The position numbers were made by a program, and so were the translations under genes. DNA of 64,000 bases from DATMER01 sp963741305 (lineage in GTDB: Bacteria > Acidobacteriota > Thermoanaerobaculia > Multivoradales > UBA5704): contig CAVUHL010000003.1 of assembly GCA_963741305.1 (NCBI GenBank), forward strand, positions 5,146,001 to 5,210,000, read 5' to 3'. Under the pieces are notes generated by a model. That model had not been told where the DNA came from and ran no database searches. It saw nothing but the letters and a program-made list of their open reading frames with translations. Of this stretch, positions 1 to 7,671 are shown in pieces (positions within the stretch are counted from its first letter, which is position 1; every line of letters begins with the position of its first letter).

Positions 1-83
1 TCTTCTCCAAGAAAAAGCTCGGCCGCTTCCCCATGCCGGGGGAGGTCGAGGAGAAGCTGAGCGCCGGAACGGCCGAAGCCTAG
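1..83 (+). CDS. 3' end of an unidentified gene (partial)
   Basis: An open frame enters from the left edge and stops at TAG 81-83. The visible tail is 26 residues and ends KLSAGTAEA. It was chosen over the other two frames because its stop lies just before the GTG of the next gene, which fits an operon with a 4-nt gap. The fragment is basic, then acidic, and shows no motif I recognise, so no function is proposed. Confidence 0.5.
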   Translation, partial: FSKKKLGRFPMPGEVEEKLSAGTAEA

Positions 84-87
84 GCGC

Positions 88-1158
88 GTGTTCCTTTTCC
101 TGAGCCTTGCCTTCGGTTTTACCCTCCTCGGGCTGGCGCTGAGGACCGAGGAGCAGCGGCGGAGCGCGCCGCCGCTCCCGCCGCCCTCCCCCATTCCGCC
201 TGGCACCGTCACCGTGCTGCTCCCGGTCCGCGACGAGCGGGCCAACATCCTCGACTGTCTGGAGACCCTCCTCGGCCAGGCCCGGGTGCGGGTGATCGAC
301 GACGGCTCCACGGACGGTACCCGCGAGCTGGTGGAGGAACGCATCGGTCCGGGGCTGGAGCTGATCGACGCCGGCCCCCTGCCCGAAGGCTGGCGCGGCA
401 AGGTGAACGGGCTCCGGGCGGGATGGCAGGGGGTGGACACCCCCTGGGTCCTCCTCACCGACGCGGACACCCGCCATGCTCCCGGGCTGCTCGCCCGCGC
501 CATGGCCGCGGCGCGGGAGGGCGGCGTGGATGCCGTCTCCCTCGCCGGCAGCCAGGAGTGCCGGAGCTTCGGAGAGAGGCTGATCATCCCGGCGGTCTTC
601 GCCTTGCTCGACGGGCTCCTGGGGGATTGGACGGCGGCGGCCTCCGGTGGCGGCCCCGCCGTGGCGAATGGCCAGTTCATCCTGGTGAGGAGGGAGGCCT
701 GGGATGCGGCAGGCGGATTCGAGACGGTGCGCAGCGAAGCCATCGACGACGTGGCGCTCGCCATCCGGCTGCGGCAGCACGGCTCGCGGACCGCCTTCTT
801 CCGCGAGCCCGGTCTGAGGGTGCGGATGTACCGCGGCTTCGGGGAGGCCTGGCGCGGCTGGCGGCGCAGCCTCGGCGCCATCTTCGGGCTCTCGCCGGGA
901 ACCTTCGCCGCGGTCCTGGCGGTCCTGCTCGCCCCCGTCCTGGCCCTCGCGGGATTCGTGGCGGCCGGGCAGTGGCTGGAGGCCGCCCTGCTCTGGAGCG
1001 CGGGCGCCGCAGCTTCTATCATTTTTCGCTCGGGATCGATCTACGGACTGCTCTATCCGCTGGACGCCCTGCTGCTGGCCGTCCTCCTATCTCTGGGAGT
1101 AGCCGACCGGCGCCGCGGGCGGCTCGCGACCTGGAAAGGCCGGGAGATCCGGCTCTAG
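88..1158 (+). CDS. Family 2 glycosyltransferase, HpnB/CrtQ-like
   Basis: 356-residue membrane-associated glycosyltransferase with a GT-A fold. An N-terminal hydrophobic segment (about residues 1-18) precedes the nucleotide-sugar site DDGSTDGT (71-78), a PLPEGWRGK motif near 97-105, and the metal-binding TDAD (124-127). VANGQF and an IDD acceptor motif follow, and the C-terminal 90 residues hold about three hydrophobic helices. The spacing PLPxGWxGK...DAD...NGQF is typical of hopene-associated HpnB and carotenoid CrtQ-type enzymes, which glycosylate lipids. No hopanoid or carotenoid genes are visible here, so the substrate is unknown. The GTG start at 88 is the only one preceding the signal-anchor segment. 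Its stop interleaves with that of the convergent next gene. Confidence 0.8.
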   Translation: MFLFLSLAFGFTLLGLALRTEEQRRSAPPLPPPSPIPPGTVTVLLPVRDERANILDCLETLLGQARVRVIDDGSTDGTRELVEERIGPGLELIDAGPLPEGWRGKVNGLRAGWQGVDTPWVLLTDADTRHAPGLLARAMAAAREGGVDAVSLAGSQECRSFGERLIIPAVFALLDGLLGDWTAAASGGGPAVANGQFILVRREAWDAAGGFETVRSEAIDDVALAIRLRQHGSRTAFFREPGLRVRMYRGFGEAWRGWRRSLGAIFGLSPGTFAAVLAVLLAPVLALAGFVAAGQWLEAALLWSAGAAASIIFRSGSIYGLLYPLDALLLAVLLSLGVADRRRGRLATWKGREIRL

Positions 1159-1652
1159 ACCCGGTCCTCGAACCAGCAGCGCTGGCCCGCAGACTCCTCG
1201 ACGGACACGGCCAGAAGATCCACCCGGGAGCCTTCGAGGCTGCCGGCGAGGTCGCGCCAGATCATCCGGGCGAGAAGCTCCATGGAAGTGTTGGCGATGG
1301 GGAGCACCAGGGTGTCGTCGGAGGGGAAGCGGTAGCTCCTCTCCCCGCACCGGACCTCGATCGCACCATCCTCGCGGCTCCAGTCCAGGCGGGTGCTCTC
1401 TCCCGGGAGGAGGGTCCGGCTGTCCAGCCCGGCGCAGATCCCGCGCAGCTTCTTCTTGAACGTCTCCAGGTCGAACAGGAGCCCCTCCTCGTCGAGCTCG
1501 CTCCCCGACAGCTCCACCCGGACGCGGTAGTTGTGGCCGTGAAGGAGCTCCGCCCGGCCGCCGGAGAAGAGCGTGAAGTGGGCTGCGGAGAACTTGAAGT
1601 CTTCCTTGGCGAGGACGATGCGGTATCGAGGTGATGGGGGGGAGGGGGACAT
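1155..1652 (-). CDS. 6-pyruvoyl-tetrahydropterin synthase / QueD family protein
   Basis: 165-residue protein of the PTPS/6-carboxytetrahydropterin synthase family (T-fold, zinc-dependent pterin chemistry). The three zinc histidines are visible: FSAAHF near residue 24 and LHGHNY near 38-40. The C-terminal substrate-binding Glu (VSVEES) is also present. The Cys that normally acts as nucleophile a few residues before HGH is absent: the stretch SGGRAELLHGH has no Cys. It may therefore be a non-canonical PTPS-like branch rather than true QueD. No queD neighbours (queC, queE) are present. It converges on the glycosyltransferase with overlapping stops. Confidence 0.75.
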   Translation of the reverse strand: MSPSPPSPRYRIVLAKEDFKFSAAHFTLFSGGRAELLHGHNYRVRVELSGSELDEEGLLFDLETFKKKLRGICAGLDSRTLLPGESTRLDWSREDGAIEVRCGERSYRFPSDDTLVLPIANTSMELLARMIWRDLAGSLEGSRVDLLAVSVEESAGQRCWFEDRV

Positions 1653-1666
1653 GAGGGGGATTGTAA

Positions 1667-1796
1667 CCTCACCCCCTGTCCCCCTCTCCCGCGCGGGAGA
1701 GGGGGAACGTAGTTGAAGCTGCCGTGCGGGAACAAGCCACCAAGACTGGCATGCGTCCCCCCTCTCCCTCGCGGGAGAGGGGGACAGGGGGTGAGG
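1667..1796. repeat. Large inverted repeat, CCCTCTCCC palindrome family
   Basis: Two 27-bp arms (1667-1693 and 1770-1796) are exact reverse complements around a 76-bp spacer. Each arm contains an inner CCCTCTCCC/GGGAGAGGG palindrome. Related palindromes recur at 16979, 25364, 46328, 54330 and 58071, so this is a dispersed REP-like family. It lies between the divergent-side start of the PTPS-like gene and the 3' end of the VWA gene, and may serve as a terminator for the latter. Confidence 0.8.
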
Positions 1797-1804
1797 TCCT
1801 CCCC

Positions 1805-4006
1805 CTACTCCCCCTTCCCCTTCAACCGGGCCGCCTTGCCGATCAGGCTGACCAGCTCGGCCACATCCTTCGGCCGCCGCGACTCGCTCTGCTCGACCGA
1901 GATGAGCTGGCCGCGCCGGAAGAGCTCGTCGAGGCTGGATCCGCGGGCCCAGTAGGAGCTCCGCAGGATCTCGGCAAACTCCGCCGCCACCGAGGCCAGC
2001 CGCAGCGCCGGGGTCGCCCTCTCCCAGGACGAGGAGAGCTGCGAGAGCCGGAGCAGCTTGGAATCCTCCCGCACCTTTCCGCTCTGCTCCGAGCGCCAGC
2101 GCAAGCGGACCTCGGCCAGCGGCTTGTCTCCCCTCACTCCCGGCTTCAGCTTCACCTCATAGAGCGCGGTCACGCTGTGCCCGGCCCCGATCTCGCCGGC
2201 ATCGACCGTGTCGTCGCGGAACTTCTCGTCGGCGATGTCGCGGTTCTCGTAGCCGAGCAGGCGCCAGCGGTCCACCACCTCGGGACTGAAAACCACCTGC
2301 ACCTTGGCGTCCTTGGCGATGGTCTCCAGCGTGCCCTCCAGCTCCTCGACCAGGACGCGGCGCGCCTCCTCCAGGGTATCCAGGTAGGCGTAGCGGCCGT
2401 CCCCCTTGTCCGCGAGCTGCTCCATCAAGTGGTCGTTGTAGTTGCCCATGCCGAACCCCAGGGTGGTCAGCTCGATGCCCCTGCGGGCCTCCTTGCCGAT
2501 CCGCTCCAGGATGCTGCCCGGGCCGCTGTTGCCGACATTGGCAACCCCGTCCGAGCAGAGGAGGATGCGGTTGTTCCCCTCGGGCCGGAAATAGCGGTTG
2601 GCCATGTCGTAGCCGAGGAGCAGCCCGGCTTCGGCATTGGTGGCGCCGTCGGTGCGGAGGGCATCGACCGCCGCCCGCACCCGTCCCAGCTCGTGGGTCG
2701 GCTCCACCACCACCCTCGCCTCGCTGCCGTAGACCACGAGCCCGACCTTGTCCGTGGGCTTGAGCCGCCCCAGGAGCAGGCCGAGAGAGCTCTTGACCAG
2801 GCCAAGGCGGTTCTCCGCTTCCATGGAACCGGAGATGTCCACCACGAAAGTGAGCACCGCGGGCTTGCGGTCCTCGGGGCGGATCTCCCGGCCGCGGATG
2901 TTGAAGCGCAGCAACCGGTAGCCCTGGGCCGCGAACGGCGTGGGCGCCCCCTCGGCACGGATCGCGAAGTCGTCCCGCGTGGGCGGCGCGTCGCCGTAGT
3001 GGAAGAAGTTCACGAACTCCTCGACTCTCACCGACTCGGGAACGGGAAGGTTGCCGTCCTCCAGGTAGCGCCGGGTCACGGTGTAGGAGGCCGTGTCCAC
3101 GTCCAGCCCGAAGGTCGAGAGGCGGTCCTCGTCCGTATCCACGAAGGGATTGACCCCCGCCGAGCGGTAGAAGGTATCGCCGTAGGCCTCGTCGTTGGGC
3201 TCGGCATCTCCTCCTGTCGTGCCGGACTTCTTCTTCTGCTCGCCGGCTCCTCCGGCCACCCCTCCCACGACTCCGCCCGCGAGGCCCCTCCGGGCAGCCG
3301 GTATCTTCTCCAGCTCCGTCCGGTTGACCGTCGAGCCCGTGCTGATCCGCCGCTCGTCCACCAAGGGCGACTCACTCATGACTACGATCGCGTCCTCAAA
3401 TCCTTCCGGTTCCTCCTCCTTCGGTGCGACGGGAGCAGGGGACGATGGCTGCGCGTTCTCCCGCGCCCTCGATCCTGCATCCTGGCGCTGCAGATCCTCA
3501 TTCGAGCTCACGTAGCCGAGCGCCGCCATCTCCTCCTGGAGCTGCGTCGTCTCAGGCCTGGCTTCGGGCTTCGCCGGAGTGGGATAATTCGCCGAGGGCG
3601 GCGGAGCCTGCATCGCAGGCGGCGGAGGCGGAGGCGGAAGATAAGCAGCATCCCCTTCCGGCCCGGGCTCACCCCCAGGGCTACCAGCCTGGGTATCCCC
3701 CTGGGAAAGGGGCTCTGCCATCTCCATCTCTTCCGGGGCGAGGGCGCGGAACTGCAGCTTCCAGGCGAGCAGCCCGCCAAGGACCATCACGGCCAGGGTG
3801 GCAGCGATCAGCCAGCTCTGGCGGCGCGGCGGGAGAGTGGAGGCGGGCAGGGGGAACTGCTTCAGCTCGCCTCCAGGAGCCTTCGTCCCGACCTCGATGA
3901 CGGGCGGGATCTCGGCCTTGATCCTATCGAGCAGGCCCTCGGGCGGCTCCGCGTCCAGCGGCTCCGCGAGCCTGCGGGCGATCTCACGTTCATTCAGACG
4001 GCTCAT
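1805..4006 (-). CDS. Membrane-anchored VWA-domain protein (YfbK-like)
   Basis: 733-residue protein. The N-terminal cytoplasmic segment is followed by one transmembrane helix (about 64-83), a Pro-rich linker (121-150), and a short stretch resembling a TonB receptor plug start (about 206-236). A YfbK-type N-domain (about 280-380) and a von Willebrand A domain follow, with MIDAS DISGS at 390-394 and further YfbK-type C-terminal sequence. The VWA domain binds a divalent metal and mediates protein contacts, probably outside the membrane. The start is ATG 4006, which overlaps the stop of the upstream ECF sigma gene by 4 bp. The sigma-anti-sigma-like arrangement suggests the N-terminus may act on that sigma factor; this is inference. 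The TonB-like insert is odd and is listed as a finding. Confidence 0.8.
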   Translation of the reverse strand: MSRLNEREIARRLAEPLDAEPPEGLLDRIKAEIPPVIEVGTKAPGGELKQFPLPASTLPPRRQSWLIAATLAVMVLGGLLAWKLQFRALAPEEMEMAEPLSQGDTQAGSPGGEPGPEGDAAYLPPPPPPPAMQAPPPSANYPTPAKPEARPETTQLQEEMAALGYVSSNEDLQRQDAGSRARENAQPSSPAPVAPKEEEPEGFEDAIVVMSESPLVDERRISTGSTVNRTELEKIPAARRGLAGGVVGGVAGGAGEQKKKSGTTGGDAEPNDEAYGDTFYRSAGVNPFVDTDEDRLSTFGLDVDTASYTVTRRYLEDGNLPVPESVRVEEFVNFFHYGDAPPTRDDFAIRAEGAPTPFAAQGYRLLRFNIRGREIRPEDRKPAVLTFVVDISGSMEAENRLGLVKSSLGLLLGRLKPTDKVGLVVYGSEARVVVEPTHELGRVRAAVDALRTDGATNAEAGLLLGYDMANRYFRPEGNNRILLCSDGVANVGNSGPGSILERIGKEARRGIELTTLGFGMGNYNDHLMEQLADKGDGRYAYLDTLEEARRVLVEELEGTLETIAKDAKVQVVFSPEVVDRWRLLGYENRDIADEKFRDDTVDAGEIGAGHSVTALYEVKLKPGVRGDKPLAEVRLRWRSEQSGKVREDSKLLRLSQLSSSWERATPALRLASVAAEFAEILRSSYWARGSSLDELFRRGQLISVEQSESRRPKDVAELVSLIGKAARLKGKGE

Positions 4007-4563
4007 CGGAGGTCCTCCTCGAGGGTTCTGGCCAGGATCTGGAGCGCCTTCTTCAAGCGCTTGCGGATGGCTACGGTGGTGATCCCCTCCTGACGGGCGA
4101 CCTCCTTGACGGGGAGGTCGCCCCAGAAAAGGGCGGTCACGGTGTAGCGCAGGTCTTCCGGCAGGGCCAGGACCGCACGCCTCAGGCGGTCGCCCTCCGC
4201 GGCCTGTCCGACGGTCTCTTCGGCGCTCGGGGCGGGGTCGGGGACAGTGGCCTCGAAGCCCTCGTCCATGGGGACGAGGCGCCGGGGCCGCCGCAGGTGG
4301 TTGAGGAAGGTGTTGTAGGCGATGCGGCAGACCCAGGTGGAAAACTGGGACCGGCCGTCGAACCCGGGAAGGGCGTCCCACGCCTTGCGGTAGGACTCCT
4401 GCGTCAGGTCGGCGGCCAGGTCCGGATCGCCGCAGAGACGGCGCAGCAAGCCGAAGACCGTGCGGTACGTGCTCTCAACAAGCCGCTCGGCCGCCTCCCG
4501 GTCCCCTGCCGCCAGCGCCGCCACCAGGCGGCTCTCCTGCGCTCCGTCGGGTCGTTCCCGCAT
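4003..4563 (-). CDS. ECF-family RNA polymerase sigma factor
   Basis: 186-residue sigma-70 family protein of ECF type. Region 2 is recognisable from the LTQESYRKAW and FSTWVCRIAYNTFLNHLRR stretches. Region 4 is recognisable from LPEDLRYTVTALFWGDLPVK followed by the helix-turn-helix VAIRKRLKKALQ. An upstream in-frame ATG at 4611 would add 16 unconserved residues. I prefer 4563 because it lies about ten residues before the conserved region and has a G-rich stretch upstream, but this is not certain. The gene is first in an operon with the VWA membrane protein (4-bp ATGA overlap), which is the usual place for a cognate regulator. Confidence 0.85.
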   Translation of the reverse strand: MRERPDGAQESRLVAALAAGDREAAERLVESTYRTVFGLLRRLCGDPDLAADLTQESYRKAWDALPGFDGRSQFSTWVCRIAYNTFLNHLRRPRRLVPMDEGFEATVPDPAPSAEETVGQAAEGDRLRRAVLALPEDLRYTVTALFWGDLPVKEVARQEGITTVAIRKRLKKALQILARTLEEDLR

Positions 4564-4701
4564 TCCGCCCCCCCACCAGCTTGTCACGGTCGCTGCTCTT
4601 GTCGTATTCATGGCATCCGGTTGGACACATCCGGCCCCGGAAAAGGAAACCGGAGTGGCCCGGGCTTTGCAGCTCAGCTCTTAGGAGGAAAGACTGTACA
4701 C

Positions 4702-5355
4702 ATGAGCGACAAACAGGTCCGTCTGGCCGGCGCGGTGCTTGACCGCAAACGGCATGTCTGTGCCTTCTTCAACAGCAAGGAGGAGGAGTACCGGGTCCTC
4801 CTCCCCTTTGTGAAGGAGGGATTCGATCAGGGCGACAAGGCGTTCCACATCGTCGACTCCCGCCACCGGCCGCAGCACCTGCGGCGCCTGGAGCAGGAGG
4901 GCATCGACGTGCCTGCCGCCGAGCAGAGGGGGCAGTTGGAGGTCCTGCCCTGGGAGGACGCGTACCTTCGGGAGGGCCATTTCGACCAGAACCGCATGCT
5001 CGCCCTGATCGAGGATGTGCTGCAGGCCGGCGAGGCGCAGGGTTTCCCGCTCACCCGTCTCGTCGCCAACATGGAATGGGCGCTGGAAGACCGCCCGGGT
5101 GTGGACGACGTGGTCGAGTACGAGACCCGTCTGAACTTCATCCTCCCCAAGTACGATGACGCCGTCTGCTGAACGTACGATCTGGCCCAGTTTGGTGCCA
5201 ACGTGGTAATGGACATTCTCAGGACCCACCCCATGGTGATCATCGGGGGCATTCTCCAGGAGAACGCCTTTTTCGTGCCCCCCGACGAGTTCCTGCAAGA
5301 GCTGCGGGAGCGCAAGGCAAGGCGTCAGGAAACCCATGGGCACGCCGCTCGATGA
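4702..5355 (+). CDS. MEDS-domain sensory protein interrupted by an in-frame TGA
   Basis: Reading from ATG 4702 (AGGAGG-like site about 12 nt upstream) gives a typical MEDS/DcmR sensory domain: HVCAFFNSKEEEY at the start, then NMEWALE and VEYETRLN. At codon 157 (5170-5172) there is TGA. The same frame continues with unmistakable family sequence (TYDLAQF, DILRTHPMVIIGG, FFVPPDEFL) to TGA 5353-5355. The TGA falls where, from my memory of the family, a Cys of the C-x-Y-D motif is conserved. Either this is a nonsense mutation or sequencing error, or the codon is decoded, for instance as selenocysteine. It overlaps the downstream histidine kinase by 20 bp, so the two probably form a signalling pair. 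Confidence 0.75.
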
Positions 5356-7003
5356 AACCCGGAACCTGCGCCGCTGCATCCGGGAGCTGGCCGCCCTGTC
5401 GGCGCTCTCGGCGGCGTGGGGCCGGACCGATCCGAAGGGGATCGCCGCAAGCCTGGCCGAAGTGCTCCTGCGCAGCGTGACCTCGGCGGAGTTCATCTAC
5501 GTCCGCGCGCTGGGGCCGCCCCAGCCGCCCCAGGACGCCGCCTGCGAGGTCGTCCACACGGCCCGCGGCGAGGAGACGCCGGACCGGGCACGGGAGATCG
5601 GCCGCGCGCTCCAGCCCCTGCTCCTCAGCAGCCCCGGCTCGGCGCCGCAGATCTCGAACCCGTTCGGGGAAGGAGAGGCGCGCCTCGCCGTCATCCCCAT
5701 GGGGTACGACGGCGACTGCGGCTACGTGGTCGCCGGCTCCCGGCAGCTCGACTTCCCTACCCAGGTCGACAAGCTCCTGCTCGGCGTCGGCGCCAACCAG
5801 GCGACGGTCGCGCTCCAGCACAAGCGGGCGGAATCGGTCCTCCAGGAGACAGACCGCCGCAAGGACGAGTTCCTGGCGATCCTCGCCCACGAGCTGCGCA
5901 ATCCCCTGGCCCCTCTGCGCAATGCCCTTCATTTCATGCGCCTGGCTGGTCCCAATCCCAACCCAACGACCCTGGATCAGACCCGCGGCATGATGGAGCG
6001 GCAGGTGCAGCAGATGGTGCACCTGATCGACGACCTGCTCGACATCTCCCGCATCACCCGGGGCAAGGTCGAGCTGCGCAAGGAGCGGGTCGAGCTCGCG
6101 GCGGTGATCCAGGACGCCCTGGAGGCCTGCCGGCCGCTGATCGAAGCCGGCAATCACGAGCTTACCGTGGGCCTGCCGCCGGAGCCGGTCACTCTCGACG
6201 CAGACCCGACCCGCCTGGCGCAGGTGTTCTCCAACCTGCTCAACAACGCCGCCAAGTACACCCCTCCCGGCGGCTCCATCCGGCTGACCGCCGAGCAGCA
6301 GGGGAACGAGGTCGTCGTCAAGGTCCGGGACACCGGCATCGGCATCCCGGCCGACATGCTGCCCCGCATCTTCGAGATGTTCACCCAGGTGGACCGTTCG
6401 CTGGAGCGGTCGCAGGGCGGCCTCGGCATAGGCCTGTCGCTGGTGCGCGGACTGGTCGAGCTGCACGGCGGCAGCGTCGAAGCCCGCAGCGAAGGCCCCG
6501 GCCGGGGCAGCGAGTTCCTCGTCCGCCTGTCGATCCACCCTCCCGTCAGGACGGCCCATGCCGCACAGGGTGACAGCCGGCAGGCCGCTCCGCCCCGGCA
6601 CCGCATCCTGGTAGTCGACGACAACCGGGATGCGGCGGACAGCCTGGCCCTGCTGCTCACCCTGCAGGGCAGCGAGGTCCGCACGGCATACGATGGCCTG
6701 GAGGCGATCGACGCGGCAGCGGCTTTCGACCCCGACGTCGTCCTGTCGGACCTCGGCATGCCCAGGATGAACGGCTACGAAGCGGCGCAGAAGATCCGGG
6801 AGCGGTGCTCAGGCAAGGTCGTGCTGGTGGCCATGACCGGCTGGGGCCAGGAGGAGGACAAGCGGAAGTCGAGCGAAGCCGGCTTCGACTTCCATCTGGT
6901 CAAGCCGGTGGACCTCGACGACCTGGAGCAGCTCCTGGCCTCGCTGGAGGTGAAAGGGCCTACCCCTCGCCGTGCGCCTCCAGGAACGTCTCCGGCTTGC
7001 TGA
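5336..7003 (+). CDS. Hybrid histidine kinase with C-terminal receiver domain
   Basis: 555 residues. An N-terminal GAF-like sensory region (about 1-165) is followed by a HisKA domain with the phospho-acceptor His185 in AHELRNP. The HATPase domain has N-box NLLNNAAKYT (300-309), G1 DTGIGIP (342-348) and G2 GLGIGLSLV. A receiver domain begins with ILVVDD and has the phospho-acceptor Asp472 in SDLGMP and a conserved KPVD. No transmembrane segment is seen, so it is probably soluble and takes its signal through GAF and perhaps the MEDS protein just upstream, whose frame it overlaps. No DNA-binding output is attached, so the phosphate probably passes to an unlinked regulator. Confidence 0.9.
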   Translation: MGTPLDETRNLRRCIRELAALSALSAAWGRTDPKGIAASLAEVLLRSVTSAEFIYVRALGPPQPPQDAACEVVHTARGEETPDRAREIGRALQPLLLSSPGSAPQISNPFGEGEARLAVIPMGYDGDCGYVVAGSRQLDFPTQVDKLLLGVGANQATVALQHKRAESVLQETDRRKDEFLAILAHELRNPLAPLRNALHFMRLAGPNPNPTTLDQTRGMMERQVQQMVHLIDDLLDISRITRGKVELRKERVELAAVIQDALEACRPLIEAGNHELTVGLPPEPVTLDADPTRLAQVFSNLLNNAAKYTPPGGSIRLTAEQQGNEVVVKVRDTGIGIPADMLPRIFEMFTQVDRSLERSQGGLGIGLSLVRGLVELHGGSVEARSEGPGRGSEFLVRLSIHPPVRTAHAAQGDSRQAAPPRHRILVVDDNRDAADSLALLLTLQGSEVRTAYDGLEAIDAAAAFDPDVVLSDLGMPRMNGYEAAQKIRERCSGKVVLVAMTGWGQEEDKRKSSEAGFDFHLVKPVDLDDLEQLLASLEVKGPTPRRAPPGTSPAC

Positions 7004-7127
7004 ACACCTTGGCGATGTTCATCCCCTTGCGCACGGCGCTCAGAGTCACCTTGCGGGTGGCGAGGGCGAGCCCGAGGCCGGCGTAGGTGCGGAACTTCCC
7101 GCGGTTCGCATGAGCGGCTCGCGTCAA
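6960..7127 (-). CDS. Possible small protein or C-terminal gene remnant
   Basis: An open minus-strand frame encodes about 55 residues, including FRTYAGLGLALATRKVTLS and KVFSKPETFLEAHGEG, ending at TAG 6962-6960. The composition is protein-like and unlike a shadow frame. The only in-frame start is a TTG at 7127 without a clear ribosome site, and the frame is closed by TGA a little further upstream. It overlaps the 3' end of the hybrid kinase and stops beside the 53-bp inverted repeat. It may be what is left of a gene cut by that element. I recognise no family. Confidence 0.3.
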   Translation of the reverse strand: MTRAAHANRGKFRTYAGLGLALATRKVTLSAVRKGMNIAKVFSKPETFLEAHGEG

Positions 7128-7190
7128 AACGTATCTTAGTACTCTGGCACGGAAAATCGGTCACGTACATGTCGGGCGACCGATCGTCCG

Positions 7191-7395
7191 GCCCAACGGG
7201 CCGGGAGAATTTAGCCCAGGGCTGAGCGCAGCGATGCCCTGGGAAAAGAGGTCGTCACCTCATAGCACCCTGGAAGGGCGGGAGAGGGCGGGGGGAAGAC
7301 TCTCGCGGCCCTTCAGGCCGCAGGGATGTGTAACCTGTCTACCCAGGGCATCGCTGCGCTCAGCCCTGGGCTGAATTCTCCCGGCCCGTTGGGCC
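7191..7395. repeat. 53-bp near-perfect inverted repeat with 98-bp core (MITE-like)
   Basis: Arms 7191-7243 and 7342-7394 are reverse complements with a single mismatch. Each contains a CCCAGGGC...GCCCTGGG inner palindrome and a GGCCCGTTGGGCC-type end. The 98-bp core has no ORF. The form is that of a miniature inverted-repeat element, but I see no target-site duplication by eye. It sits between the possible gene remnant at 6960-7127 and repeat array A. Confidence 0.8.
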
Positions 7396-7428
7396 GTTTG
7401 GATGTTGAAATCCATCTTTGCCACGGGA

Positions 7429-7660
7429 AACGAGTGGGTAGCAATCTCGAACGAGTACGTAGAGGAGTCCACCCGCTGGGTAGCGGCCTCAAACGAGTGG
7501 GTGGAGCGCTCTACCCACTGGGTAGCGACTTTCGAACAGATGGGTAGAGGGGTCTACCTGCTGCACAGCACTCTCGAGCAAGTGGGTAGAGGAGTCTACC
7601 CGCTGGGTAGCAACTTCAAACGAGCGGGCGGAGGGGTCTATCCACTGAGTGGAAGCTTCC
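7429..7660. repeat. Array A: eleven imperfect 21-bp units
   Basis: Eleven units, ten of exactly 21 bp and one of 22, run from 7429 to 7660. Two alternating types occur: one near AACGAGTGGGTAGAGGAGTCT and one near ACCCGCTGGGTAGCAACTTCA (each split at a unit boundary). Adjacent units pair into hairpins such as GGGTAGA-ggag-TCTACCC. The array ends 11 nt from the stop codon of the minus-strand TOPRIM-like gene. There are no unique spacers, so it is not CRISPR. The 22-bp unit breaks the reading frame, which argues against a coding repeat. Confidence 0.85.
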
Positions 7661-7671
7661 GTACCGTGCTA

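Noticed and set aside
1724..4093. Plus-strand ORF of 789 codons opposite the VWA gene
   Set aside because: Shadow of the VWA gene; the real frame has clear domains on the minus strand.
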